DNA of 64,000 bases from Coix lacryma-jobi var. lacryma-jobi (GCA_009763385.1 CM019823.1:45897528-45961527), one strand, 5' to 3'; counted from the first letter of the stretch, positions 11,673-23,243 are shown. A program made the numbers and translations. The notes: generated by a model from the letters alone, not told the origin.

Positions 11673-12389
11673 CTCCTTCCCTCCATCCATTTGAGTGTTC
11701 TTGCCACTTCCATCTGCTGAGAGACACATTGTGAGTGTGAGATAGTGCAAGAGCCCTAGTGAGGTTGAGAGATTTGCTAATTGTGAGAATTAGACACCTC
11801 CTAGCGAGAATTGAGTAGCAAGTGTGCATCCATCCATCTCTTTGGCCTTGTGTTGGTCAAGTGAGAGTTCTAGCTTGTTACTCTTGGTGATCGGCATCAC
11901 CTAGACGGCTTGGTGGCGATCGGAGAGCTTGGTGATCATCCGGAGGCATTGTGGATGACCCAAGCCAAGTTGTGACCGGTAGCGAGCGATTCACCAGGCC
12001 GGAGTGGCGAAGAATCAGCTCATAGTGAGCACTTGATCCTTGCGCGGATCAAGGGGGAGCGATACCCTTGCGCGGGTGCTCCAACGAGGACTAGGGGGTG
12101 TGCCGACACCTTGATACCTCGGCAAAAAGATCGTCGTGTCATCTCTACTCCTTTACCTACGCATTTACTTTCAAGAAATTCAATTCCGCCTAGTACTTGT
12201 TGTTCATTCTATATTGGATTGTTTTGCTAGAGTAGGAGTGGCATATACTTGATCTTTTGTGCGGTAGAATAAAGAGAAACACACTTCTAGGCACTAGGGG
12301 GTTAATTGGGGCTTGATAGGTTTTATTCTTGCAAGAAGTTTTAGAAAAGCTCAATTCACCCCCCCCTCTTGGGCATCTTGATCCTTTCA

Positions 12390-14230
12390 TGATCTTTGGT
12401 CTTAGTTGCAACCCAAACCCATTTTGGAAAACATATTGCACCGATACATTAGGCCTAGTGGTATGGGAGAAAAGGGCAGTATGAGTGGAACATAACGAAC
12501 CATTAGGGAGGCATTGATCAAACCAAAAATGGTGGAAGAACCATTGTGCATATTGACATAGGTAATAGACTATGGCCCCCTGCTGTAGGAGGTGTTGAGT
12601 TCGTCATTAATGATTTTCCAAAAATAATTATGCCCCTATCGTAGGAGTGTCAAAATAAACAACATCTCAGAGTAACCAATCCTTCCAGGTAGCAGACTCA
12701 TTGGAGAAGAGTTTGTCAATGAATTTTATGAGTAAGTAGTGGTTTTGAATATCTAGATCTTCCACTCCTAGACCGCCATTATCTTTGCTCGCACGAATGT
12801 TATCCCTCATGACAAGGCACTTAGAACCATGGCAAACATCATAACTCGTCCAGAAGAAAGCATGTCGACGACAATCAATAGCTTTGATTGCAATTTTTGG
12901 AACGCACATAGCAGACGTGTAGTGAAGCGGAATGGAGCTAAGGACAACAGTGGAGAGAGTAAGGCGCTTTGCCATGTTGAGGAGGGAAGCACGACAACCC
13001 AAGAGATACTTGTCACATGAAGAAATTAAGGGGAGGCGATCAACATTAGAGATCTTGAAGGGATAAAGAGGGTGTCCAAGATAGGTTTGGGGGATGGAAG
13101 AAATAGTAGTTCCGAAAGCAGTGACAAGAGTGATGGCAGTTTCATTAGGAACAACAATGGGGAGGAAAGTAGTTCTGTTATAGTTGATTGAAAGCCCAGT
13201 GTCAAATTTGAAGAGCTCAAGGATACTTTTAATTTCATTGATTGCATCAGTAGAGCAGTTGAGGAAGATCAAGGTATCATAAGCATACTAAAGAACATGG
13301 CACGACTTACCAGAGACAAGGAGATGGTGGATGGAAGTAGCAAGCGCGAGGTGCTGAAGCAACCTGTGAAGAACATTAGTGACGATGATGAAAAGGTAAG
13401 GAGAGAGATGATCACCTTGTGGGAGCTCATTTCAGCAGTTGATCCAGCAACCAGGAGTGCAATTGAGAAGGACCACAGTTTTACCAGTGTCAAGGAGATC
13501 ACTAATCCAACTACACCACTTATCGGGGAAGCCGCGATAGTGGAGGATACGATCGAGGTTGTCCCAATTGACACAATCAAATGCTTTGTGAAAGTCTAGC
13601 TTAAGGACAATAGTGGGAGCATTCCATGGGTAGCAATAGTGGAGCAGTTTAGCAACATAGGCGAAGCTTTCAACAATACATCAACCAAGAACAAACCCAG
13701 GCTAGTCGCTATTAATCAGGGAAGGAACGAGAGGCTAGAGGCGATTGGTCAAAACTTTGGAGATGCCCTTGACAGTGCGGTTTTGGAGCATAATGGGTAT
13801 GTAGTCTTAGGATTTTTTAGCCTCATCTTTCTTATGGAGGGGCACAAGGTAGGAGCGGTTTAAATGCTTGAGGTCGGTAGCTCTAGCATGAAATGCATCG
13901 AACATTGAAAAAAGTTGAGGAAAAGTGGCAGGCCACATTCCCTTGAAGAACAGGGGGCCAAAACCATCAAGCCTAGGGCTGGCGTTGTTGTGCATATACT
14001 TATATGCCTATTGGATTTTGTCACTATCAAAAGGAGCAACAAGGTGGTCAAGAGCTAAGGCGCCATCAGGATAGAGATCTCGGAGCTGGAAATTCCAATT
14101 GGTAGCATGAGCACACCCAAGAAGATCATGATAGAAAGAGCGAAGGACAACGTCTTTTTTGTTCATGGTTGTGGAGCTCACAACCGTCATGCTCAATTTT
14201 GGATTTTGTTCCGGCGATGTCATTGATAAG
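12390..14230 (-). pseudogene. LINE reverse transcriptase fragment
   Basis: Minus-strand frames show a non-LTR reverse transcriptase in several broken pieces: SPRLDGFGPLFFKGMW (about 13980-13940), the catalytic region at 13287-13276, which reads YAYD where YADD is expected, then GLSINYNRTTF, TYLGHPLYPFK, and a downstream zinc-binding-like region with YFWKIINDELNTS (about 12640-12600). Stops and frame changes occur throughout. Loss of a catalytic Asp and the lack of an endonuclease part mean it is dead. It is bounded by element B on the left and a partial LTR on the right. Confidence 0.75.
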
Positions 14231-14603
14231 TGAAAGGATCAAAATGTCGAAGAGGGGGGTGAATTGGGCTTTTCTAAATTTTATTTTTGCAAGAATTAAA
14301 ACCTGTCAAGCCCAATTAACCCCTTTGTGCCTAGAAGTGTGTTTCTCTAAACTCTACCACACAAAAGGCTATCTCTGTTCCATTCCTACTCTGGCATGGC
14401 AATTCAATTATGGAAGAACAACAAGTAAGTTGCGGAATTGAATTGCACAAATGTAAATGTGAATGTAAAAGGAGTAGAAATGACTCAGTGACTTTTTCCT
14501 GAGGTATCGAGGTGTCGACACACCCCCTAGTCCTCATTGGAGCACCCACACAAGGGTATTGCTCCCCCTTGATCCGCACAGGGATCAAGTGCTCCGGCTC
14601 GGT
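14231..14603 (-). repeat. Partial SIRE-type LTR (3' end), inverted relative to B
   Basis: The reverse complement follows the last ~370 bp of the B LTR closely, including AATTCACCCCCCTCTTCG, ACACACTTCTAGGCAC and GGACTAGGGGGTGTG, ending GATCCTTTCA at 14231. By eye roughly four of five bases agree. It stops where element C begins. It may be the 3' end of the LTR whose 5' half is at 20347-21055. Confidence 0.75.
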
Positions 14604-16339
14604 TGAAAGGTCCTAAATGGCTAGAGGGGGGTGAATATCCTAATAAAATTTCTACAAGACACTTAGAGAGACTTGTTAGACAATTACAAAGCGAAGCTTT
14701 TTGCACTAGCTCTACTAAGTGATGCAAGCCACCTATCCAAGCAATTCTAGTATATTATAGTTGCTATGGCACACAAGAGCTATGTCACTACTATCTAAAC
14801 TAGTGAGCTAACAAGTAATAATTACTTCTAAATAGAGAGCTACTTCTAGCAACAATTATCTCTACACAAGAAATGAAGAATGTAATGCAATGATAGAGAG
14901 ATATACCGACACTGGCAAGAGATGGTCAACCACAATATGAATACCAATGAAGTTCGGGAGATAACCAAATAGACAATGGACACAAAGATTTACTCCCGAG
15001 GTTCACGTGCTTGCCGGCACGCTACTACTCGTTGTGTCGACAAACCACTTGGTGGTTCGGTGGTTAATAGGTGTTTGCAAACCTAGCTCAACACTTGAGC
15101 GCCATAAGAACCGACCCACAAATGGAGGTAACTCAATGACACGCGCAATTTACTAGAGTTACCTTTTGGCTCTTCGCCGGGGAAGGCACAATACCCCTCA
15201 CAAATCACCGGGAGATGGCCACGAACAATCACCAACTCGTGCCAATGCCCCTCCGCTGCTCCAAGCCGTCTAGGTGGCGGCAACCACCAAGAGTAAAGAG
15301 AATACCCACAGCAACAACGATCCCCAAGTGCCACTAGATGCAAACTCACAAGCAAATGCACTTGGAATCACTCAATCTCACTTTGATTCGCGTTATCAAG
15401 CAAGGAGATGAGTGGGAGGGAGTATGTTTTGCTCAAAGGGATGTCCAAGATGTTAGAGTGCCAAGAGAGACCTCCCAAAGCCGACCAACTCATATTTATA
15501 TACCCCCTCGAACAAATATAGCCCTTACCCCTTCGAATGGGCAGATTACGTAGCGACCGAACGCGTCCAGTCAATGTTGCATTAGCGTTCGGTCAATGTT
15601 GCACTAAGCGTCCGGTCGCGAACAGAGAGGTTCCAGAGACGTTTTTTATCGATCGGACGCGTCCGATCACTATTGACCGGACTCACTCAGCGTTCGATCT
15701 CTCCATTTCATTCGTTGCCTCTCGTGAACAGTGCTACAGGTGCATCCAGTCAAATGTTGCATTAGCGTCCGATCGATGTTTCAACAGTGACCGGACGCAT
15801 GTTGCAATAGTGTCCAGTCATTGTTGCAGAGTCCGGTCACGCCTGAAAACTTCGTTTTCAACTCCGGCGTCTTCCCCTTTGCAAATGTGCCAACACCACC
15901 AAGTGTACACCACCTTGTGCATGTGTGTTAGCATTTTCAAAACATTTTTCAAAGGATTAGAAGTTAGCACACTAGATCCTAATGCATATGCATGTATGAA
16001 TTCACCTAGTGGCACTTGATAACCGCAATCATCGAGATAGTCCCCTCTTAATAGTACGGCTATCGATCCTAAACACACTCACACCCTCTATGGTGTATTG
16101 AGTGCCAAAACAAAATCCCTATTTATACCTTTGCCTTGATCTCCATAGGGTTTTGCTTTTCTCTTCTTCTCTTTCCAAATGTGGAGCACTTGATCCATCT
16201 TTTGGTCATCACCACCAACACCATGGTCATCATCTAGCTCCCACACTTGTTGTGTACCAACCTAGCTCATAAACTCTTCATGACAAAGGTTAGTACCCTA
16301 GGTGACATCAATTACCCAAAACCAAACAAGGACTTTTAA
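14604..16339 (-). repeat. 3' LTR of element C (1.7 kb)
   Basis: On the minus strand it starts TTAAAAGTCCTTGTTTGG (TG mutated to TT) directly after ACCAAAAAGGGAGACA and ends CATTTAGGACCTTTCA. The start matches that of element D (TGAAAGGTCCTTGTTTGG), so C and D belong to related families. A TATA-like string lies at 15491-15502 (minus strand TATATAAATATG), with the palindrome array upstream of it at 15546-15845. Confidence 0.85.
15546..15845. promoter_or_regulatory. Palindrome array GATCGGACGCGTCCGATC in element C LTR
   Basis: A perfect 18-bp palindrome at 15651-15668, a degenerate one at 15555-15572, and many half-sites (GCGTCCGGTC, GTGACCGGACGC, AGCGTCCGATC) spaced by variants of aatgttgcaatag. 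It lies upstream of the minus-strand TATA-like site. The 12-bp core equals that of element B. Confidence 0.8.
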
Positions 16340-17279
16340 TGTCTCCCTTTTTGGTAATTGATGACAATATTTCCCAAAGATATGTATTTGAAAATTTGAG
16401 TCCCCTCTTTGTTAGTATTAGCTCCCCCTACATATGTGCTATAGTGCTTGGTTCAAGTTCGGCACATATGCATAGATATGAAATGTGGGAGAGTAATACT
16501 AGCAAATGATGCTAAGGTGTAAATAATGGACCTTTGAAGCGTGTTAGAGTTGCCAATATATACCATCCTTAACACCATGGTTAGCTAGACTTTACAAAAA
16601 AACTAGATACCTCATGAGATCAATATTATATGAAATGCTCTAGTACCACTTGTAAAAACAAATTACATCTAACTACCACCTATGCATGCTAGTTTGCAAA
16701 TCATCATTCAAAATCTATTTCTAGCATACACCACACAAGCATGAATATCAAGTTAAGAACTTGTGCAATGCAAGCAAGCATATGAACATGCACAATTCAA
16801 ATGCAACAACCAAGTTCATGAGCTTGCTCCCCCTACTTGTGTGCTCCAAAATCATTTTCAAAGTTTTGATCCCATTCATTTGATCTTTGTGACTTTTCTC
16901 TCCCCCTTTGTCATCTATTTCCATAAAAGGTTTGCATAAAAAGGTTCAAATTGTTTAGGAGAGAGTTAGTGCTTTCACATTTGGTTCAATCTAGATCGTT
17001 TGCATGAAACATTTAACACAATTTGCTCATTCTCTCGATTAAACACTAGGATTGCAAGCCCATAAACATGTCATATGTTACCACTAGATCATGTAAAGCA
17101 TATAAACAATAGTGGCATCATACAAACATCAAAATCACTTTATTTCCATGAATGAGCCTAATGATTGTGAGGAATGACTAGATGCACTAAACATGTCCCT
17201 AGCAAGTATGGATGCATATGGCAATCAACTTTTACCTTGCTTTGTCGAAGGAGAGGCATGTCATATAAGTGGGGGTGCA
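16340..17279 (-). other. 3' untranslated part of element C
   Basis: Contains the LTR-adjacent polypurine tract (16340-16355) and an inner one near 16900-16916 (minus strand GACAAAGGGGGAGAG). AT-rich, no ORF. The string cctatgcatgctagt near 16680 is shared with element A. Confidence 0.7.
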
Positions 17280-19720
17280 TCAACACATGTTTGAGAAGTC
17301 AAGTATGTTCAATTCATTCCTTAGCTTGCAAAACCTCTTCTCATCAAGTGGCTTGGTGAATATGTCGGCAAGTTGATCATCGGTACCAACATTCTCAATT
17401 GAAATATCACCCTTTTGTTGATGGTCTCTTATGAAGTGGTGCCTAATGTCAATATGCTTTGTTCTTGAATGTTGAACGGGGTTGTTTGTGAGCTTTACCG
17501 CACTCTCATTGTCACATAGCAATGGCACTTTTTTTAATTTGATTCCAAAGTCGTCCAAAGTTGCTTTCATCCAAAGAAATTGAGCACAACAAATACCGGC
17601 GGATATGTGCCACAATATTTTGCTTCTTTGATGACCAAGACACAAGTGATCTTCCCAATAATTGACATGTGCCTGATGTACTCTTTCTATCAACCTTCCA
17701 ACCCGCATAATCGGCGTCCCAATATCCAATCAACTCAAAGTTTGACCCCTTTGGATGCCACAAACCAATATCTTGTGTATGCTTCAAGTGTCTCAATATT
17801 CTCTTAGTTGCCTTCAAGTGACTCTCTCTTGGTGAGCCTTGGAATCTTGCACACATGCATACACTAAACATGACATCCGGTCTTGATGCGATCACATAGA
17901 GTAGGCTTCCAATCATAGACCGATACAACTTTTGATCCATCATATTGCCACTTGCATCACTATACAATTGTCCATTTGTCCCCATAGGCGTGCTAATGGC
18001 TTTTGCATCTTGCAAACCAAATTTCTTGACCATGTCCTTTATATACTTGCCTTGACTAACAAATGTGCCTTCCTTCAATTGCTTGATTTGTAGACCAAGG
18101 AAGTAGCTAAGCTCTCCAATCATGGTCATTTCAAACTCATTTGCCATCAATTGACCAAACTCTTCACAAAAATCTTGATTGGTTGAACCGAAAATGGTAT
18201 CATCAACATAGATTTGCAACACAAACAAGTCTTTGCCAATCTTTTTGGTGAAGAGAGTAGTATCAACCTTTCCCATCTTGAACTCTTTAGAGAGGAGAAA
18301 ATCCCTTAACCTCTCATACCATGCTCTTGGTGCTTGTTTCAAACCATAAAGTGCCTTCTTGAGCTTGTAAGCATGGTTGGGCTTCTTGTCATCTTCAAAA
18401 CCGGGTGATTGCTCAACATAGACTAACTCATTGATGTAGCCATTGAGAAATGCACTCTTGACATCCATTTGATATAACTTGATGTTGTAGGAACAAGCAT
18501 AAGCTAATAGGATTCTTATTGCTTCTAATCTTGCAACCGGTGCATATGTTTCACCAAAGTCAAGACCCTCTACTTGAGTGTAACCTTGTGCCACTAATCT
18601 AGCTTTGTTTCTCACCACAATGCAATCTTGATCTTGCTTATTTTAAAAGAACCATCTAGTACCAATCACATTGTAGTTCTTAGGCCTCTCTACTAATTCT
18701 CATACTTGATTTCTTGTGAAGTTGTTAAGCTCTTCATGCATGGCATTGACCCAATCAACATCTAGTAATGCTTCTTCAATCTTGGTTGGCTCGATGGATG
18801 ATACAAAAGAATAATGTTCACAAAAAGAAGCCAATCTTGATCTAGTTTGCACACCACTTTGAATTCTACCAATGATTTGATCTAATGGATGCTCTCTTGC
18901 AACATTGGTTGGTTGGAGCACTTGGACTTGATTGCTTGTACTTGCTTGATCATTTGGTTGAGATGTACTAGCCACTTGTTGATCTTGTAATTGAGAACCA
19001 CTAGCTTGCACAATTGGAGAGGTGAGCACTTGATCTTTGTCATCTTCAACATCTATCATTTCCCTAGGACGAATATCACCAATATCCATATTCTTCATTG
19101 CATTGACCAATTGAGTTCCTCTCACATCATCTAGATTTTCTTCATCATCTTGAGAGCCATTCGTTTCATCAAACTCAACATCATGCACTTCCTCAAGAGT
19201 ACCATGCCAAGTTCGAAACTCTATATGCTTTGCTAGTAGTGGAGTATCCAAGCAAGAAGTCTTCATCACATTTCTTCTCAAACTTGCTCAATCTAGTGCC
19301 TTTCTTCAAGATATAGCATTTACAACCAAAGACCCTGAAGTATGCAATGTTGGGCTTTCTTCCATTCAATAGCTCATAAGGAGTCTTCTCCATCATGGGG
19401 TGACAATAAAGTCGGTTGCTACAATAGCAAGCCGTGTTGATAGCTTCGGCCCAAAATGAATGACTCACATTGTACTCACTAAGCATAGATCTTGCCATAT
19501 CAATGAGAGTTCTATTTTTCCTTTCAACAAGACCATTTGATTGTGGAGTATACTTGGTCGAGAATTGATATCTAATTCCAAATTCATCACATAACTCATC
19601 AACTCTTGTGTTTCTAAATTCACTACCATTGTCATTTCTCACTTTCTTGATGGTTGTTTCAAACTCATTATGACATCTCTTGACAAAATATTTGAATGTA
19701 GCATATGTATCACTTTTGTC
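17280..19720 (-). pseudogene. Copia pol (integrase C-part, reverse transcriptase, RNase H)
   Basis: Integrase core and C-part at 19690-19200 (NDNGSEFRN, YTPQSNGLVERKNRTL, SFWAEAINTACY, FRVFGCKCYI). A spacer follows, then Copia reverse transcriptase at about 18750-17900 (WVNAMHEELNNF, QMDVKSAFLNG, KKALYGLKQAPRAWYERL, catalytic YVDD at about 18210) and RNase H to a stop near 17280 (ADYAGWKVDRKSTSG, DIRHHFIRDH). Breaks: frame change near 19200, TGA near 18705 where Trp is usual, stop near 18640, frame change near 17600. The protein would cut, copy and integrate the element. The start is lost at the trinucleotide tract. Confidence 0.9.
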
Positions 19721-20187
19721 ACTACTACTACTACTACTACTACTACTGCTGCTACTACTGCTGTTGCTGCTGCTGCTGCTGCTGCTGCTACTACTACTGC
19801 TCCTCCTCCTCCTCCTCCTCCTCCTCCTACTAAAACTATTACTATGCTGCTGCTGCTCCTGCTGCTGCTCCTACTGCTGCTCCTACTGCTGCTGCTCCTA
19901 CTGCTCCTACTGCTCCTACTGCTACTACTGCTCCTACTGCTACTACCGCCGCTACTACCGCCGCTCCTACCGCTGCCACTACCGCCGCCACCACCGCCGC
20001 CACTACTACCGCGACTACTACTACCGCGACTACTACCGCGACTACGACCGCTACTACGACCGCTACTACCGCTACCACCACTGCCACTACTGCCACTACT
20101 ACCACTACTGCCACTACCGCCACTACCACTGCTACCACTACTGCCACTACCACTGCTACCACTGCTACCACTACTACCACCACCACC

Positions 20188-20267
<80 letters not shown>

Positions 20268-20346
20268 CACTACGGCTACTGCCACTACGGCTACTGCCAC
20301 TACCACTACTACCACTGCTACCACTGCTACTGCTCACTACTACTAC
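19721..20346. repeat. Compound trinucleotide microsatellite, 626 bp
   Basis: An uninterrupted field of triplets: ACT runs, then GCT, CCT, mixed ACC/GCC/GCT/ACG, a pure ACC run, a run of more than 20 ACT, and a mixed end. In one phase almost every triplet has C in the middle, with A/G/C first and T/C/G last; exceptions (GTT, and AAA-ACT-ATT-ACT-ATG near 19832) lie in the first third. It joins the cut integrase of C to the partial LTR E. Confidence 0.95.
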
Positions 20347-21055
20347 TTGGCTAGCTCAAGGGTGACGCCTAGCCGGCTAGGGTTCCAAGAACCCAAGAGT
20401 AATAGAATCAAATCCACCGGCTATGGCTCAAATCAAGTGCTCTAGAAAGTAGATCTCAGCTAGGGCTTCTCTTTGGTGAAGGTTTGAGCCTCTAACTCAC
20501 TTGGAATCAATGTGAATCAAAGATTAGGTGAGAGAGAGCTTGAGAGCCTTCAATGAGGAGAGAGAGCCTTGTCTGGAGGTAGGAGAAGAGTTATGGTCGA
20601 GTGTAACCGTTGGGGTGGCATGAGAGTGGAGTAAATACCCCCTGCAAGTCAACAGTTGAAACAAGTCGCGACAGTGTCGACCTTAGCCCAGTAGTGCCGC
20701 GGCCCGGCACTGCCGCGCCTACCAGAAGACAGACAGGGGTCAGAGTTTTGTGCAACTGTCTTTTGGATAGAAAATAAGGATGGCTAGGTTGGTTTTCAGC
20801 ACATGTCATTCAGCCATAGTGGTACATTTGCCCCCTTGATAGTACGACATTCCTATAACTCAAATTCATATAAAAGAGCTTGTTATAACACTTTGAGTCT
20901 GAAACCGATGAAATGTAGTATGAGGGGTCCACCAACGCACGAGCACCATCCTTTCTCATTATAAACCTGCTTGTCATCTTGATAAATCTCATTAGCTCTC
21001 TAATCGTGTTGTCATTATCACCAAAGCCCACAATTAGGGCTTGATTGCACTTACA
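20347..21055 (-). repeat. Partial SIRE-type LTR E (5' part)
   Basis: On the minus strand it starts TGTAAGTGCAATCAAGCCCT at 21055, a typical start for this lineage. It includes the ccccttgatagtacg string common in these LTRs, a palindromic stretch near 20690-20725 (AGTGCCG...CGGCACT arms, plus GTCGCGACAGTGTCGAC), a TATA-like GGTATTTACTCC near 20630, and a R-like part with TACTCTTGGGTTCTTGG that lines up with B near 11880. It is cut by the trinucleotide tract. Confidence 0.65.
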
Positions 21056-21521
21056 GAAAGTGGTGCCGGCCTCTGAAAGAACCATGGGGCAAGGGAAGAT
21101 GACCGCTTGACAGATCATGGTGTCACAGCACACATCCCCTACCTAGCGCGCTAACTGTCGACGAAATAAGGTTTAGACAAGTTCGGGACGACAAGTCGTT
21201 GTAATACCCTACGTCATGTGTTCTGGTGGCTGGTTTGTATTACGAAATTGGAATATGACGTGAGATTGAAGGGGGTCCCTGCTCGTCTTATATAGCCGGG
21301 GAGCAGGGTTACAATTGTCAAATCCTAACAGATTACAATCTGTTCCTTTAAGCAAGGAATTCGGGTCTATCTTCTAGGATCTTCCTTGGCGAGCAAAGCT
21401 TCGGGAGAGTCCTTGGCGGCCGCGACGACCTGGTCGCGAGCCGCAAGGCCTTCTGGCTGGGTCGTGCTTGGCAACGGGTCGAAGTAGGTCCATGGGGGTA
21501 TACGGAGGTAATATTCCCACA
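21056..21521 (-). mobile_element. Gypsy 5' LTR (21156-21521) and start of interior
   Basis: The minus-strand LTR runs from TGTGGGAATATTACC (21521) to TTCGTCGACA (21156), 366 bp, with TATATAAGACGAG near 21280 as TATA box. Just inside lies GTTAGCGCGCTAGGTAGGGG, close to the GGCGCGCCAGGTAGGGG primer-site region of several grass Gypsy families. The interior is cut after about 100 bp where LTR E begins. No coding domain remains. Confidence 0.6.
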
Positions 21522-22040
21522 AGGCCCACAACCTGTCTAAGCATCATATCATATGTGCTACCGATGCCCTAACAACCAGCAAAAAAATCACCGATTCCCA
21601 CCCAGCCGTCGTCGATTTTGTCTCGCCCAGGAGCTTCTGGCTTCAGCTCCCTGCGCAGTCGCGTGCCCATCCAACCATCACCATGTCCCTGTCAGATCTC
21701 TGCTTCATGGTGCGCCACCTCCTCTCCGCTTGTGGGCAGCCTCGTCTCCTCCCCATTCATGGTGCACCCCTCTACCCTGTCTCCTTCTACTCTACCTATG
21801 CCCCACTCTCTTTTTCCCTCCCGCGTGCACGCCCTGCACGCATGATTCACTCCAACGCCTCCCTACGTCCGTCCGCACACTCATTTATGACTCTCCACCA
21901 CTACATGAGCCGCTTTTTCTATGCGAAAATCACGCGCATTTCCACCAGCGCCTGCCTGTACCGCTTTTTTGTCGCAGAGGCCCTAAACGACGCGTTGGGT
22001 CACCGTTTAGCGCATAATCGCGATTAAACATACGTGTAAT
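21522..22040. other. Unassigned C-rich stretch
   Basis: Pyrimidine-rich plus strand with overlapping short open frames in all three plus phases and no recognisable domain. It may be a transposon remnant or old leader sequence. I cannot assign it. Confidence 0.3.
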
Positions 22041-22044
22041 CACG

Positions 22045-22340
22045 TTTTTTTCGAACCTTGATATTTAGACACATGTATGAAGTATTAAATATATACAAAA
22101 ATAATTAATTATACAAATTGTATGTAATTTATGAGACAATTTTTTAAACATAACGAGTCTATGTTTTGACAATATGATGTTTAGTAAACATTTGCTAATC
22201 ATAGATTAGTTAGGCTTAAAATTTTGTCTCGTCAATTACACTCAGTTATGTAATTAGCTTTTTAACAATTAAATTTTAATACTCTAAATTTCTATTTGAT
22301 ATAACATACAAAAACTTTGCACCCTCGAACTAACCCTTGA
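22045..22340. mobile_element. Diverged MITE, same family group as 33427-33658
   Basis: AT-rich; keeps the order atTTAGACACATGTATGAAGTATTAAATA, then aattATACAAATTG, then GAGACAATTTTTTAA, then TTTGCTAATCATAGATTAGTTAGGCTT and TTGCACCCTCGAACTAA, which I recognise as a common grass MITE layout. The ends are too decayed to place TIRs or a target duplication. Confidence 0.5.
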
Positions 22341-23240
22341 ACTAAAGAAGCACTAAATTTATCGTCATATGCGTATACAAAAATTGATTACCCTCAACGT
22401 ACAAGAATTTACCTAGTGACTGATAAATCATGTATACTCCGTATTTATCTAGTGACGAATAAATCATGTATATTTTTTATATTACTCCAATTAATAACCA
22501 GAACTTAAATAAAGCTGTATAAAAATGGAAGGAGATGTGGGGCCACTTATGTACGGTGTACGTCGTCTGAACGAGATATAGGGCCATAGTGTGGGCCCCA
22601 CGTCTCAGTCTAGTACGTCATCATACATAGCAAGGGGAATAGAGGCCGGCCAATTTCCCCATCTTCCCCCCGTGTGTTCCCCTCTGACCCGAGCAAAGGC
22701 GACGTCGTCGTCGTCGTCGGCTCCTCATCTCTCGCCGAGCCGGTGCCCGGGCGCGCCAAGCCTGCGCCTCGGATCTCACGATTGGTATACCCCCTGATCT
22801 CTCTCCCTTCGTCTCCTCCCCTCTCTCTTGTCCTGTGGTACCGCCGGAGGAATTCTGATAGATCTGTGCCGTGCCTGCGAATTTCTCCTATCAGATTCAT
22901 GAATCTTCATGTGCATGGCCTCCTGGGGCGTTCTGCGATCAAAAGGCGGCACCTTTCGCCGAGATGCGGTGAGCAGTCAGTTTTCCTCTGGGGTCTTACC
23001 GTCTGATATGAAATCGCCATGAACGGCATGTTCAATCCAACTGAATTACGTGCCCCCCAGGTCCATGAGGAGGTGCAAATAATCTGTTCGGAGCCATGGC
23101 GTACCACTGCTGTTGCATGGTTCCTCTCACCGGATCCGAATCAAAGAGACTCCCCCTAACAGGTGGGGTTTTTTTTTTGGTTCCTCGCGTTGTTACATGT
23201 GAGGCTTGCTTTTATAAGATATATATATAGATTAGATCAC
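22341..23240 (+). other. Possible 5' end of an old host transcription unit
   Basis: AT-rich DNA gives way at 22620 to a GC-rich block with (CGT)n near 22702 and a potential donor (GATTG/GTATAC near 22787), as in a leader exon of a grass gene. No start codon with a convincing ORF follows. From 22800 to 23240 I see nothing firm. Confidence 0.2.
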
Positions 23241-23243
23241 GTT

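Larger units (their letters stand above)
9205..12389 (+). mobile_element. SIRE-type Copia element B, 3' portion
   Basis: Plus-strand order: 3' part of the second ORF (9205-10451), a non-coding stretch with two purine tracts, and a 1.5-kb 3' LTR (10883-12389). Everything upstream (5' LTR, gag, any pol) would lie left of the window, beyond element A, which interrupts B at 9205. The right end abuts LINE sequence, which B probably entered. Confidence 0.75.
10883..12389 (+). repeat. 3' LTR of element B (1.5 kb)
   Basis: Starts TGAACGCATCTTGG right after the polypurine tract and ends GATCCTTTCA. It has a palindrome array (11321-11577), a TATA-like TATTTATA at 11665-11672 and the common CACCCCCCCCTCTTGG string before its end. 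About 370 bp of a similar LTR 3' end occur inverted at 14231-14603. Confidence 0.85.
14604..19720 (-). mobile_element. SIRE-type Copia element C with pol, 5' part lost
   Basis: Minus-strand order from the right: end of integrase, reverse transcriptase, RNase H, 3' non-coding part with two purine tracts, 3' LTR (16339-14604). The 5' LTR, gag, protease and first part of integrase are missing; the coding sequence stops at the trinucleotide tract at 19721. It is the only Copia pol in the window, and a relative of it could have supplied enzymes to pol-less elements such as A and D. Confidence 0.85.

Noticed and set aside
19670..20365. Long open frames (160-232 codons) on both strands
   Set aside because: They are produced by the triplet tract, which has no stop codon in most phases. 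They have no start context or domain.
21553..22027. Overlapping plus-strand ORFs in the C-rich stretch
   Set aside because: Three frames are open over the same DNA, with no domain and no splice signals. Kept only as an unassigned region.
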